64,000 nt of DNA from assembly GCF_024586455.1 (NCBI RefSeq), contig NC_065921.1, positions 83,202,163 through 83,266,162 on the forward strand, read 5' to 3'. The notes below the pieces were generated by a model. That model did no database searches. It saw only the letters and a program-made list of their open reading frames with translations, and was not told the origin of the DNA. Shown one piece after another: positions 21,171-33,423 of the stretch (its first letter is position 1; each line of letters begins with the position of its first letter). The position numbers and the translations under genes are program-made. Origin of the DNA: Bactrocera neohumeralis. Taxonomy: Eukaryota > Arthropoda > Insecta > Diptera > Tephritidae.

Positions 21171-21955
21171 GAAGTATTTCGAGGCTCCTTAAATATCTAT
21201 GTATGTGTGTTACTAAGTTCGTATTGCTCATACCCATACTTTTGCACACACTACTATTTACCTGATGTACTCACTCGTCCGCTGCTAACATGCCTTCGAA
21301 TTTTAATTAACTTAAATCTATGTAACTGTGTATTAAAACAGACTCGTATTTGTATGTGATCGTATTTTCATCTTTAGTTATCATTATTCTTTTTATTATT
21401 GTTATTATACATATTATTATTAATATATATGTATATAGTGTTATTATTATTGTATTAGTAAGGAGAAATTATTAAATTATATACCTACGATTAACTACAT
21501 ACTTAAAAGACCAAGAAACACACTTCGAAAATTATCTTCAAAAAAAAAAAACATTCAAGCATACAATTCTTAAATATACAAAAACAAAACGATAAAAATA
21601 TATAGATACACAGAAGGAGATAATTAACAAAATAGTGACGGTCTTTATTTGTATTGATATGAAGTTTTCAATTTGGCAAAAACAAAAGCGAAAACGAAAA
21701 CCAGAAAGCATAAAAACATTTAAAATGATAATGAAAGACAACTAACGAGGTTGAGAACTAATTATATATACTTACATACATAAATTAAGCAAAAATAAAA
21801 ATACGAAAAAAAAATTTAAAAATATTAAAAAGCAGTTTGGATCGATTTCGCAGGAGGGCGGTGATGAATATTTGAGTAATAATAATAATAATTTTCATAA
21901 AAAATATACGGTTTTTGCGCTCTCATAAAATTTAAGGGTCGTGAGTTTCAAAAAG
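21171..21955. other. Non-coding, possible 3'UTR island
   Basis: Less repetitive sequence with CATACTTTTGCACACAC-like text, ATTATTATTATT tracts and TGTATATAG. It could be an island of an extended UTR or unrelated intergenic DNA. Confidence 0.3.
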
Positions 21956-21959
21956 AATT

Positions 21960-22440
21960 AAGCAAGAGAACCATTTTTAGAAAATTGCGCTTTAATGAGC
22001 TTTTTATGTAACTTTTTCGGTATAGTTTTTTGTGGAAGCCTTTAAAAAATCTCTAGATCTTTTAAAAAATTAAGCTTTTTTACAATATGTTTGATTTTTT
22101 GGAAAGCTTTCAAAAGTGATATCTTGAAAAATAAAGCTTTTATAGATTAAGCTTTTTGTAAAAAGCTTTTAAAAGATATCTTCATATCGTTTTTTGCTAA
22201 ATAGTTTGATACATAAAGTGACTACATGAAAAGCTCAAAGCGCAGAAAGCTTCAGGGCGTCATTCTTTGTAGTATCTTTCTAGTTAATTTAGATAGAGAA
22301 CCACTTTTAGAAAACTGCGCTTTGATGAGCGCTTTAAGAAACTTTTCGGGTTAAGTTTTTTGTGGAATCATTTAAAAAAATTGCCAAATCTTTGAAAAAA
22401 TAGAGCTTTTACACAATACAAATATACGTTTAATACAGTG
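21960..22440. repeat. Tandem duplication, ~328-bp offset
   Basis: The block agagaaccatttttagaaaa, with tgcgctttaatgagc and gttttttgtgga, at about 21964-22090 recurs diverged at about 22292-22420. The spacer is rich in aaagctttt. Confidence 0.65.
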
Positions 22441-22548
22441 AATGGAGTGGTTGTTACGGTACATCAAAAAAGTCTAAAAAATAATTTTGGAGGCTCCTAG
22501 AGTGAAGAGGTACGAGATAGCAGAAACTGAAGATATTTGGTTATAAGA

Positions 22549-23060
22549 AAGCTCTGTGCAAAGTGGGTGCCGATTTTGACCAAAACAACAACAATTTCAT
22601 GTTTCGGAACAGTGTCTGGAGATGTTCAAACGTAATAAGTCCGACGACATGGGTTTGGGTCTCTTCGACTAAATAACTCAACACTAAAGTTGAAGTTGGA
22701 TGAAACATGACTCCATCATTTCACTCTGAGGTTCAATCGACAGTCATCCGAGTGGACTGCACACAGGGAACCCGTTCCCGTTTGAAGTACGAAACCGTCG
22801 AAAAATGGCTGCATTTGAAAAAAATATACATAAGTGCTGTTTTACCAAGGCAAACGTTGACTGTAAATCCATGAATTTGGCTTCGAATTGCTTCCGCATC
22901 CACCGTATTCTCCAGATCTGGCCAAGAGCGACTATTTTCTGTTCTCAGATGTGAAAAGAACACTCGCTGAGATAGAGTTTTCGAGAGCGAGCGAGATAAT
23001 TTCGAAGTATAAAGATAACACCACAGTTAGAACGGCAGTTAAAGCTGTCAATTGTCATTT
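22549..23060 (+). mobile_element. mariner transposase relic
   Basis: In shifting frames the plus strand shows KLCAKWVP, DETWLHHFTLRFNRQSSEW, TAHREPVPV and then HEFGFELLPHPPYSPDLAK and SDYFLFSDVKRTLAEIEF. These are the HTH-end, first-Asp and third-Asp regions of a mariner (DD34D) transposase. The region around the second Asp is missing. Many frameshifts and stops make it inactive. Confidence 0.85.
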
Positions 23061-23286
23061 GGGCTCCTTAAAAGGTTCTTCAACGATGACAGATTTGTTA
23101 AACTATACTCGGACTCAACCTTATAAAAATTCATACTTAGCAACTATATAATTATTAGCAAAAACAGCGATTCCATTTCTTCCATTATTTTTCCGAGTAT
23201 TCATTCATCATTTATTTCATACATTTTATTTTCATTAAAACTCATAAAATCTTTAGCACAAAACGAGCACTACGCTATCACATCAC

Positions 23287-23292
23287 TTTATT
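23287..23292 (-). terminator. Candidate Faim polyadenylation signal
   Basis: AATAAA on the minus strand (TTTATT on plus), about 55 nt past the Faim stop codon. The spacing suits a short 3'UTR. The AT-rich context makes chance occurrence possible. Confidence 0.4.
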
Positions 23293-23343
23293 TATACTTA
23301 AACAACAACTCACAGCGGCGGCCTCTCACAAACCTCTCATACA

Positions 23344-23535
23344 TTAAGTGGATGATAAAATCGAGAAGGGCTCCTGCATGACTTCTATGATCTTAGCCTC
23401 AGGTATCACCTCACCATTCGCCAGTAGAGTGTGCGTCAAGCCATCCAATTTATTGCCACTCGAACGTGCTTGCAGCACAAACTCATTGCCATTCTCCGTA
23501 AACTTGGTATCCGTGCCGCCATCGACGAAATCACC
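23344..23535 (-). CDS. Faim: Faim exon 3 and stop
   Basis: 63 codons plus TAA after a 68-bp intron (acceptor cttaag). It starts GDFVDGGTDTKFTENGNEF and ends EVMQEPFSILSST. AATAAA-type signals on the minus strand at 23287-23292 and about 23225-23230 give plausible short 3'UTR ends. Confidence 0.94.
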   Translation of the reverse strand, partial: GDFVDGGTDTKFTENGNEFVLQARSSGNKLDGLTHTLLANGEVIPEAKIIEVMQEPFSILSST

Positions 23536-24387
23536 CTTAAGAGTGCAAATAAATTATTTGTAAGTATGAAAAACGCTTCAAACGCGAGTTGGAGACCACT
23601 CACCGTTTCTGCACGCAATTGATCATTCACATACAAGTTGAGCGTATCCAATTCTAACATTATACGGTATTCATTTTCTTCTATGCTGACCAACCATAAG
23701 CGATAATGCTTTGTCAGTTCGTCGGTATACTGTTCGTGTGGCTTGCCATCGATGTAGAGCGAATATTCGTATCTGAAACCTGGTGCTGGATCGACACGTA
23801 TAATGCAACGCGCTTGATCGATGTAAAATGAATCTTCGCCCACCAATTTGAACATCCAGTCACGACGCAGAACTTCCTGGAAATGAGGTGGGGAAAGTAA
23901 AGGTCTGAATTAATATAAAATCATAATCCATTCTCTCTTTTATGAAAGCACGGGTTGCGCTGTTCGTTTGTTACACGCTCTTTCTCTCCCACTTTCGCAA
24001 TAATATAAGCATACTAGAGAGTCATTGCGCTTTAATTCAGCCAATGAGGGCGCTTTATTTCTCTTTTTTCTTAATTTTTTTTTTTTTTTTGTTACAAAAT
24101 TATTAGTTTTAAAGATTTTTATTTACCGTTTTTATTTTTGACATCTCTGTTTCTAATTTATATTTTACCTTCGTTTTACTTACCTTCCCGTTTACCCATA
24201 TCATGCGTCGTCCTGTGGTCGTGCCATGTTCCAATTCGATACGATACATTTTGCCATTTATCGGCGCACACCATTTGGCCACAATATTGTTTTTGTTGTA
24301 ACGTTTCTCCTCCGGTATATGATCGAGTGTCATAATGGGTTCGTTTGGCAGATTCTCTAACCGCAGTGATGGCGATAGAAAGGACAT
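23344..24387 (-). CDS. Faim: Fas apoptotic inhibitory molecule (FAIM1) homologue
   Basis: Three exons on the minus strand: 24387-24184, 23876-23604 and 23535-23344 (TAA at 23346-23344), joined by GT-AG introns of 307 and 68 bp, all in phase 0. They encode about 222 residues from the ATG at 24387. Recognised from IVAKWCAPINGKMYRIELEH, GTTTGRRMIWVNGK, RRDWMFKLVGEDSFYI and GDFVDGGTDTKFTENGNEF, which follow the FAIM beta-sandwich through both repeats to the RSSGNKLDGLTHTLLANG end. FAIM is a soluble, conserved animal protein linked to death-receptor resistance and to protection against protein aggregation; those roles are family knowledge. The N-terminus (MSFLSPSLRLENLP) is longer than in human FAIM-S and may extend into an upstream exon. 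The gene converges with aPKC. Confidence 0.95.
23604..23876 (-). CDS. Faim: Faim exon 2
   Basis: 91 codons between acceptor tttccag and donor gtgagt. It begins EVLRRDWMFKLVGEDSFYID and ends NDQLRAET. It carries the end of the first FAIM repeat and most of the second, including YEYSLYIDGKPHEQY. No frame damage is seen. Confidence 0.95.
24184..24387 (-). CDS. Faim: Faim exon 1 (first recognisable coding exon)
   Basis: It runs from ATG at 24387 to AAG|gtaagt. The frame stays open upstream of the ATG as DPCKD and back to a cttaag that could be a splice acceptor; an in-frame TAA overlaps that point. So this ATG may be the start, or the exon may begin near 24405 with the true start further upstream. 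No upstream coding exon was recognised. Confidence 0.88.
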
Positions 24388-24419
24388 GTCTTTGCAGGGA
24401 TCTTAAGTTTTAATGCCGA

Positions 24420-27000
24420 CAAAAATCTATAAAAATATTAAGAATTGATATTTTAACTTAGAATAAAGCTTGGATTTGAAAAAATATATATATGTTAATT
24501 TAATTTAACATCCATTACTTGGACTTTTTGGTAGAAAAAAGAGTTTTTTTTGCATATTTTTAGGCAGCTTTTATGTATATCGATGGATTGGTTCGCTATT
24601 TAAACGATTTTTAGAAATTAGCCTTGATACAGAACCCTATAAATTTTATATCTGCGCTAAAATGTAGGCAATATGTTTTTCTAGGTCCTATAAATTTTGA
24701 CATACTCATCCAAATTCATGATTTGAAGGTTGTATATACGTTAAGGTCTTCAAAAAATGCGTTTGCTTTCTTCAAGTTTCTATACATATATCCACAAATA
24801 CTAGAAGTGCTTCTTTAATGCTCAGCTCATGTTTTGTTGGAGGCTTAGATATCAAGCAAAAGGATGTCAGAAAATATAATTAAGGCTTAAAGCCTTTGAA
24901 CTTTTTTGCTTTAGATATTATAATGTGTAATATTATTCTTTTCAATTAATATTTTTATAAATTTTCAATGTTTTAAAAAACATTTCTTAAAGTTTCAAAT
25001 TTTTAATTCATAATAACGTAATTTTAGATTAATTTTATTAAGCGTAAAATCGAAATTAAACATTTAAAAAATACAAAATTTTTTGAAACTGCATGTTAAT
25101 AAAGTTTGAAAAATTTCGAAAATAAATATTTCGAAAACTCTATATTTTAAAAATTTAAAAACGTTCCAATTTTAAATTTACAATTAAAAAAAGGTATTAC
25201 AAATTCAAATTTTAAAATTTTTTGTTATCAAAATATTTGAAAAAATATTTAAATTTTGAATAATTGAAACATTTTTGATAAGACTCAAAGTTTTTTAAAC
25301 ATTTTGCAAAATAATAAAATCGTTTAAAATTTGGAATAATTCAAATTCGAATTTGAAATATTAATGAACTTATTCAAAATTTCGAAAATAAATATTAGAA
25401 AAAAAATCGATATTAAACTTTTTAAAAATACAATATTTTTCGAAACTGCATATAAATAAAATTATTCAAAATGTCGAAAATAAAAATTTCGAAATCTCTA
25501 TATTTTAAAAAATGAAAAACTTGCCTTTATGCAAATTTGAAGTTATATTTTCAAAAACAAAATAAATAAATTATTAAAAATGTAAATTTTGAAATTTTTT
25601 GTTTTTAAAATATCTGAAAAAATGTTTAAATCTTGAATACATGAAAAAATTATAACAAGACTCAAAACTTTTCTGAAAAGTGGCTAAAAAATTAAAAAAA
25701 AAAATTTAAATAATGAAATAGTTTAGAATTTGAAATATTAATAAAATTATTAAAAAATTCAAAAATAAATATTTCGGAAAATTTATATTTGAAAAATTTA
25801 AAAAATATCCATTGCTCAAATTTGAATTTATAATTCCAAAATAAAAAATTAAAAAATCTCAAAGTTCGAAATTTTATGTTATCAAAATATTTCAAAACAT
25901 TTTTAAGTCTCAATATTCGACTAAATTCGAATAAGATTCAAAATTTTTGTGAAAAATAAACATAAAAAATTTCTAAAAATTTCCAAAACTTTTTCCAAAA
26001 TAATAAAATAGTTTAAAATGGAGGAAAATCCTAATTCGAATTTGAAACAGTTCGAAATTTCCAGTATAAATGTTTCTAAAACTTTATATTTTCAAAATTT
26101 TAAACCAATTTCACTACCCAAATATGAATTTATAATAAAAAAAAAAATAAATTATTAAAAATTAAAATTTTGAAATTTTTTGTCATAAAAATATTTCAAA
26201 CATTTTTAAATCTGAATATTCGACTAAATGTAAAAAAGTCTCACAATTGTTCACATTTTGTTGAAACCAACAACACAAATTTTTCAAAATAATGCAACGG
26301 TATAACATTTTTGAAAAATCAATCAAATCAAACTGCAACCATTCCACTTGATGAAATAGTAATTTCAAAAACTCTATATTTTAAAAATTGAATTTTTTTT
26401 ACATTATTAAAAGTTGAATTAACAATCTCAAAAATAAATAAAATATAAAAATTTGAATATTGAATAAACATAATATTTTATACATTTTTTCAAAACATTA
26501 AAATTGGAACAAACTTGAAAAATTGTCGAATTTGTTGTTTTATGCAAATATAATAAATTTTGTAAAATATTTTCAAAATAAAGAAATTGCTTAAAATATT
26601 GAAAAATCTAAATTCAAAAACTGCATATTTCAAGCCGTCCAACCTAATGAAGTATACTTCAATACTTAATAAAATAAAAGGCCGAAAGTTATAAACATTT
26701 TTCTCAAAAAACTAAATTATTATTTATTTCAATATTGAAATTTTTATAAGCATTCAATTTGAAAATTTATTTAAAACTTTAAAATTCGAACAAACTTGAA
26801 AAAGTCTCAAATTTTTTGTTAAAAATAGACATTAAAATTTTCAAAATTTTCAAATTTACCAAATTTTTTCGTTTCATCAAATTTGTTTACATATTTTTTT
26901 TACATACTTTTTTTAACAAATTTTTTAAAAAATATTTAGAACTTTTTTGTCAGATCTTGGTAATCCAATTTTTTTTTACTTTCTTAAAATATTAAATCCA
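24420..27000. other. AT-rich non-coding DNA upstream of Faim
   Basis: A/T-rich with recurring ttcgaa, tttttgttatcaaaatattt and aattgaaaca words that suggest very old tandem copies of about 200-330 bp. An upstream Faim exon was looked for and not recognised. Confidence 0.45.
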
Positions 27001-28019
27001 CAAACTCAACATTTGCCAACGAGCCAAGGAAACTGTCAACAGCTTGCCTTAACCTTAGCGTTTCTTTTCAGCAGATATTTATAAAACAGCAATATGCTTT
27101 CGCACACCACATGCAAACATTCATACACACATACACACACATATGTATATACATACCGAGGAGGTTTGACGTGTCTTTGTATGCTTTGAATACACATATG
27201 AATATACTAAGTACACATGTTTGCTTAATCATTTAATTATCTCGATATGTATAATTTAGCTTTATGTTGCTTTGTTATTGTTTTTGTTGTTGTTATTGTT
27301 TAATTTCTTTTCGCCAGCACGAGTATTGCCATCTATTGATTTTATAGCTTTTTGTGTGGTTCGTATGCAATTACAGTGCATTCGCAGAAACTCTTACACA
27401 CACATACTAATACATATACATCCATCCACAGCCACTCACACATACATGCATATAGACAAATATATGGTGAAAAGTATAAAGGATTAACGTGATACGGCAT
27501 TATGCTTGTGTGTCTTCGTCTGAAAAAACATTACAAAGCTAAATTTTGATTAGCCGACAGACGGCAAATAGCTGCCATCACCGTTGGGGAGCTGATAATA
27601 AAACGAAATAAACGTTCGTGGCAGCAAACGTTTTAATCACGCTCGCGTTTATAAATGTTTATGGCATTTATGAATGCCGAAACGGATTTTTAGGCATTAA
27701 AATTTTTAATAGCGAATGCAGTTCATGGCTGCCCGCATTGCCAACGGACGTTGAAAACCGTTAAATGTTAATGAATCTGTGTGCCACGCGAAAAACGCTT
27801 TCAAAAAATATGCAAATCAGCGTGTGTGTGCTATTTAATAGTTAATAACATTGGTTAGTTTTTGTGGATATTTGCTTCGATGGCAATTAGTTTATATGTT
27901 TTATCATGATTTGCCGGCTTTTTAACAAAAAGTTACTCAAAGCTATTTAAATCAATGATTTTCAAAGCGAGTAATCTACTTTTAGGCGCACATAACTCTG
28001 TAATAAAATAAGTGTCAGC
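27001..28019. other. Mixed-composition non-coding DNA
   Basis: Contains CATACACACA tracts (27120-27155, 27395-27440) and less A/T-rich, unique-looking sequence at 27500-27830. No coding frame has domain support. It could hold regulatory DNA. Confidence 0.3.
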
Positions 28020-29640
28020 AAGCGATTAGAAATTAATGAATTAATTTTTTTTTAGACTTTTTTAATTTAATTTAAGAAAACTCTGAAAAATATTTTTAAA
28101 TAAATTTCTTAGTTATAAAAAATGTTTATATAAAAATTTTAGAAAGTTTTATTATCTAGTTTTAACAAAAAATCTGAGACTTTTTCAATTTTGTACGAAT
28201 ATTAAAGTTTTACAAAAATTTTCAATTTTAGTTTGGAATTTTTTTTTAGAGAAAAAAGTATTTATAATGTAATAATGTATTTTTTTTTAGAAAAAAATTT
28301 AAATTTTCGAACTTTTATTGTTTGTTTTTAGGGAAACTCTGCAAAAAATTTTTAATTTTAAAAAATTTGAACAGGTCTGTTCGAATAAAAAGTTTTAAAC
28401 ATATTACATATATATACATATATTTTACAAAAAGTTTTTGAAAAAATTTTCCTTTTTTTAGAGAATTTGTATTTTCAGGTCTGTTCGAATAACAAAGTTT
28501 TAAAGCAATTTAAATATTTTGTACATATATAAAAACTTTGAGACATATATTTTACAAATTATGTTTACAAAAAAAGTTAAATCTTAAATTTTTGGATTTT
28601 TCAAAATTTTAAGCAATTTAAATATGTATTTTGGAAATATTTTACAAAATTTATTATATTTACATAAAACAAAAAATTTGAGACTTTTTCAATATTATTC
28701 GAATATAAATATTTTGAAACAATTTTCAAATATTATGTTTACAAAAAAATTAAACCTTAAATTTTTGGATTTTTCAAAATTTTAAGCAATTTAAATATGT
28801 ATTTTGGAAATATTTTACAAAATTTATTATATTTACATAAAACAAAAAATTTGAGACTTTTTCAATATTATTCGAATATTAATATTTTGAAACAATTTTC
28901 AAATATTATGTTTACGAAAAAATTTAGACTTCAAATTATGAATACAAATGTAAATGTATTTTTTTGAGACAATTCAGTTTTTAATAACGAATAAAAATTC
29001 AAATTTTTAAAGTATAAAGTTTTCGAAATTTTATTTTTGAAATATTGAACTATTTCATTAAGCCGGTTAGCTTCAAATATGCCTTTTTCGAATGTGGATT
29101 TTTCAAAATTTTTAGTAATTTCATAATTTTGGAAAAAATTTTACAATTATAATAAAAAAAAATTTAATAAATTATTTATATATTTTTATTAAAAATTTTT
29201 ATGGTAAGTTTATGTATTTTTTTATTCAAATATTTTATAGCAAAGTTTTTTTTATTATTTTTTTATATGTATTCCAATTTTGTTTATACAACATTTATAT
29301 ATTTGTTAATTTTGATATCAAAATTTTTTTTCCAATTTAATTAATTTTTAATTTTTCATATTTTAAATTTTTTTTAATAAATTTTGTAATTATTATTTCG
29401 CATTTAATTAATTTAATTGCTGTTTTAATAGTCAAACTCACTGAATGCTTAATTTTTATGAAGTCTCTATATTTTTCTATTTTAAAAATATATTTTTTTA
29501 TTTTTCATAAATCATAAAAAGTTTAATAATTAACGATTTTTTCTTAATTTTCCAAAAACTAATGAATTTGTGCTTTCCATTTTCATTTGCATAATTCTAT
29601 TTTCATAGCAATTTTTTTTTTTACTTTAATAAATTTTCTT
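28020..29640. repeat. AT-rich DNA with recent 174-bp tandem duplication
   Basis: 28561-28734 and 28735-28907 are nearly identical, sharing ttaagcaatttaaatatgta and tttgagactttttcaatatt. A partial third copy starts at 28908. The rest is A/T-rich without genes. Confidence 0.85.
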
Positions 29641-30680
29641 GGAAATGCGCTTGTTGCTCTACATATTTACCGTTATGAGTTATAAAGCCTTAAAACATTA
29701 AAAATAGTAAAAATTTAATTTCGCTTTTACAAAAAACCGCAAAATTTTTCACACTAACATTTCAAATGCGCTCCATAAATGAAATAATTCCACTCAGTTA
29801 TTTAGCCAACAAAGGGTAATGAATTCTAAATTCTTTCCACCGAAAAACGAAACTTTTTTATTTTCTTCTATTCACGCGTTCGCTCCCAAAATACGAAACC
29901 GTTTCGTTGAGCCGTCAGCAACGTACTGAATGAATGGACTTTGGTGAAAACATGTTAGCGCCTTACGGTATGCAACAGCCAACACATATGCACGTATAAA
30001 CACACACACACACACACACACATACAAGTGTCCGTTAATAAACTATTATTCGCGCTGAACTCGTTGTCGCCGCCGTCAACAACGCCATGGAACCGCTATT
30101 CCTGTCGTTGCCTTGCATCGACCACGCTAATGGTGGCATTGGCACAATGAAAAGTGGGCGCCAAACGGCTGCAGCCAACCGGCAAGTTTCGATACTGCTC
30201 GCAAGCACATATGCTGGCAGACATACACACTTACACACTCGCTGGTACAAGGAGACAGCGGTGTTGGTACTACTACTACTACTAATACTACTACAACTAC
30301 AACTGCGACTCTACTAGGAGTATCATTGTCAGCCAGGCATATTTTGTTGTAATTGGAAATAGACTTTTTGAGCTTAGCTCAAGATAAATGTCTGGAGCAA
30401 GTAGCGTGGTAGTTTTGCGGATCTAAATACGTGAGTTTGACCCTAGTCTCCTTTTGAAATAATACTAAGTCCGTCAATCATCTTTTCTTGAAGAATTCGT
30501 AATGAAGTTCAAAACAGTTATCGGCAGAAAGCACTTTTTGAGTTGAATATATCTCCGCAAATGTAATACGCTCTCAAGAGTATAATAGAGCTAACCATAG
30601 GTTTATAGACAGCTGAAAACTTTTTGGGGCCTTACTCTGAGAGCTTTTTGCTTAGTAAGACCAAAATAATTACTTAGTTA
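29641..30680. other. Non-coding with (CA)n
   Basis: (CA)n at 30000-30023 and a CTA/CAA trinucleotide run at 30270-30305. The overlapping frames at 30035-30317 are opposite-strand shadows of each other with no domain. Nothing else recognised. Confidence 0.35.
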
Positions 30681-30683
30681 AAA

Positions 30684-31140
30684 ATGTTTTATCGCATTTT
30701 GACCGAAAATTTGGGCTTACGAAAGGTGTGTGCACGGTTTGTTCCGCACAAATTGACTGACGTCCAAAAATTGCTCAGAATCCAACATTCGAAGGACATC
30801 TTGTGACCGATTATTTGACCAGAAGTCACATTTTAACCATTAACCACTCCCCGGATTCACCTGATACGGCAACGTGCGACTTCTTCCTTTTCGGAAGAAT
30901 GCATTTGCGTATGAAAGGAAAGCGTTATGCAGACGTAGAGGCCATTCAAAACTCTTGCACCGGCATACTGGCGGCCACACCAGCCAACGAGCTAAAACAC
31001 TCGTTCGACAAGCTTTTGGACCGTGCAAGAGCTGTATTGAAGCAGAAGGAGACTATTTTGAATAAAATAAATTGATTTTGCCGAAAAAACCATTTGTTCT
31101 GTTTTTTTTTAAGTCCTCTTTACTTTGGAACGCCCCATGT
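30684..31140 (+). mobile_element. Internally deleted mariner transposase
   Basis: The plus strand reads FYRILTENLGLRKVCARFVP (end of the N-terminal HTH region). It then jumps to HILTINHSPDSPDTATCDFF and LFGRMHLRMKGKRYADVEAI to a stop at 31073-31075, and ends with the tactttggaacgccccatgt terminus. The first two catalytic Asp regions are lost by deletion near 30800. It directly abuts an RTE fragment. Confidence 0.85.
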
Positions 31141-31380
31141 AAGAGACAGCGACTACGCTGGCTAGGTCATGAGATCCGAATGAACGAAAACACTCCAGCT
31201 CTAAAAGTATTCGACGCAGTACCCGCCGGGAGAAACAGAGGAAGATCTCTACTATATTAGAAAGACCAGGTGGAGAATGAACCTGGCTTCGCTTGGAATC
31301 TCCAAATGGCGCCAAACAGCGAAAATAAAGAACGACTGGAGCGCTGTTATAAACTCGAGTATACCCACGTAAGAAGAAGA
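31141..31380 (+). mobile_element. RTE-type LINE, 3' end of ORF
   Basis: Reads KRQRLRWLGHEIRMNENTPA, LKVFDAVPAGRNRG, then after a frameshift LASLGISKWRQTAKIKNDWS, AVINSSIPT and stop. This is the conserved end of RTE-clade reverse-transcriptase ORFs. The same motif is found at 52840-53060 on the minus strand. Confidence 0.8.
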
Positions 31381-31558
31381 GCTTGGCCGCTCCAAAACTT
31401 TCACTAGAATGGTAGGAGGGGAATCCTATATTGCGCTTGGTTCCATTACCATATAGAAGTGGCTCAGCAGGGAGGTAAGAGTCGGTAGGGGGAAGTATTG
31501 CCAACAAGTTCAAGCATGCGTAAGGTCTAGTTGCTAATGGGTGGTTATAACCTCGGAA

Positions 31559-31851
31559 GGATTATACACTAATCAATTTCCCCAGGAACAAATTCAAGCT
31601 CATGAAGTACTTATTAAATATGGGGCTAGCTTTTTGTGCACTCTGTCGGTTCTGCGACTTGGATCCGGAAACCCGCGAGCACCAGATGCGAGACTGCTCA
31701 GCTGTCTGCAGATGCAGGATTAAAGCCCTTGGATTCATATATCTGAATGGGCATCGCATCTCCTCAATAGCACCTGGCAGTTGATTGAAATTTATCAATG
31801 TTCGGACTATGTGAGCCCTTGTGACAGACACAATAGGCCTTCGATTCGCCT
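31559..31851 (+). mobile_element. LINE C-terminal zinc-finger fragment
   Basis: Contains CRFCDLDPETREHQMRDC followed by SAVCRCRIKALGFIYLNGHR and SLLKFINV. The CxxC...H...C pattern is the C-terminal cysteine motif of jockey/I-type non-LTR ORF2 proteins. It is truncated on both sides and holds a stop. Confidence 0.7.
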
Positions 31852-31859
31852 CAATTAAT

Positions 31860-33420
31860 ATCTATCTATCTATGTATCTCTATCTGTTCGTCTCTGAGTT
31901 GGAAGCTTCGTGAAATATTTTAGTTCGGGCTGAGCTCAAAAGTCCGGAACTGTACTTCCGGATAATAGCAATTCAAGGATATTTTAAGTCAATTTGAATT
32001 TTAGATGATTGATGCATCTTAGCCATCATTCAACTGGATCTGGGGAACGAGTTTGCTAGTACCAATATGTATTTATTGGTTTTTTGCAGTACGAAGTGCT
32101 ACAATTTCTAGGTTTTATTCGTTGGTTACTCAGTTTGACCGGTTAAAGTGCAAACAAATCGAGCTTGTGATATGATTTTACAGCTGGTGAGGATCAGAAA
32201 AGGGGTGTTACTTTAAAGAATGTATGATTTAGAGCATCCCTTAGACGCTTATCCTGGAGCTTAGACTGGTGAGGCCAGAAATGGAGTCTTACTTTAAAGA
32301 AGGTATAATTTAGACTATGTCTTAGACGCTTATGCTGTCCAAAAGAAACTTTTTCGAGGACAAATAGATACAAAATCTTGCTTTTGGCGTATCTCAGACC
32401 AGGAAAGAGCAGCCAAAAAGTTTTATTTTGCCGATTTTTCAAAACTGTAATCGAAAAGTCATGCCTAGTCGGTCTTAGTTGAGGTTATGTAATAAAAACT
32501 GCTGAGCTTCCGTATCAGTTAGTCATTCCATTTGGGTGCCATTTTTGTTTACCAACACAAGCATATAGTAAGGCGCATAGCCTTATGCCGGCTATCACTC
32601 ATATGTCCACATACAAACACATATGAGTACAAATACAAATATGTGCATATATAAATATATTTAAATGGCTTTAGTAGTGGCATGAGTATTTATTGCCCTG
32701 AATTGGCGCGCAACTTTAACTGTCTTTTCAGCGCGGCACACCAACCAACCAACACTCACTCACCAACTTATATAGCATTTGTTCTTGCTGGTTTCCTTCA
32801 TATTTTGGCTCCTGGCTCTTATGGTTCATTTGTTTATTTATTCGCTTGTCCGTTTGTTTGTCTGTTTGTTTTCGGACAGGTTTTGATGTGCGCGCAAAGA
32901 CTGGCCTCTTTGTGGCTGCCACACACACACACACATATGGTATATGCATACCTTTGCACAGAAAAAAGTGAAAAAAGTCGGCTATAAGTTGGCCTGCAAG
33001 CTTTCTTCACTGAAGTGTTGAGTTCAAATTGTATTTATATAATACTTGGCTGCAGTGGGTTACCTTATAATTTGGCTATTACAACGGTGAATTCGCTATA
33101 TTTGTGTTTTGCAGTGCTCAGCAGTTCAAAAAGAAAAGAGACAAGTGCAAACTAGGCTCATGAAATGTCGGTAGTGGCAAAAGTTATGCACTGCAGCTCA
33201 ATATTTTTCAACCAATTGCTTAAGCGTTTTGAGTTTATTTGAGTAAATGTGGCATTTTAGAGTAAGACAAGCTGACGCCTATGGGACAATCGAGGCTGAA
33301 ACTTTGGGAGGAGAAACAAAATTCTCAAATTAGCAAAATTAGTAATCTTTCACTTCATCAGATAAGATCAGATATTGATCAGTCTTTCAAAAACTAGCTG
33401 GAGTCGAAAATTATGGTTAA
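31860..33420. other. Non-coding, nothing recognised
   Basis: A TATC/TGTA microsatellite lies at about 31857-31890. A short diverged duplication (actttaaagaatgtatgatttag, about 32210 and 32290) and a (CA)n at 32920-32935 are the only structure. Frames at 32682-32987 and 32728-32949 lack domain support. Confidence 0.4.
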
Positions 33421-33423
33421 CAT

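Noticed and set aside
31109..31513. 134-codon minus-strand frame
   Set aside because: Antisense of the RTE fragment on the plus strand; no domain of its own.
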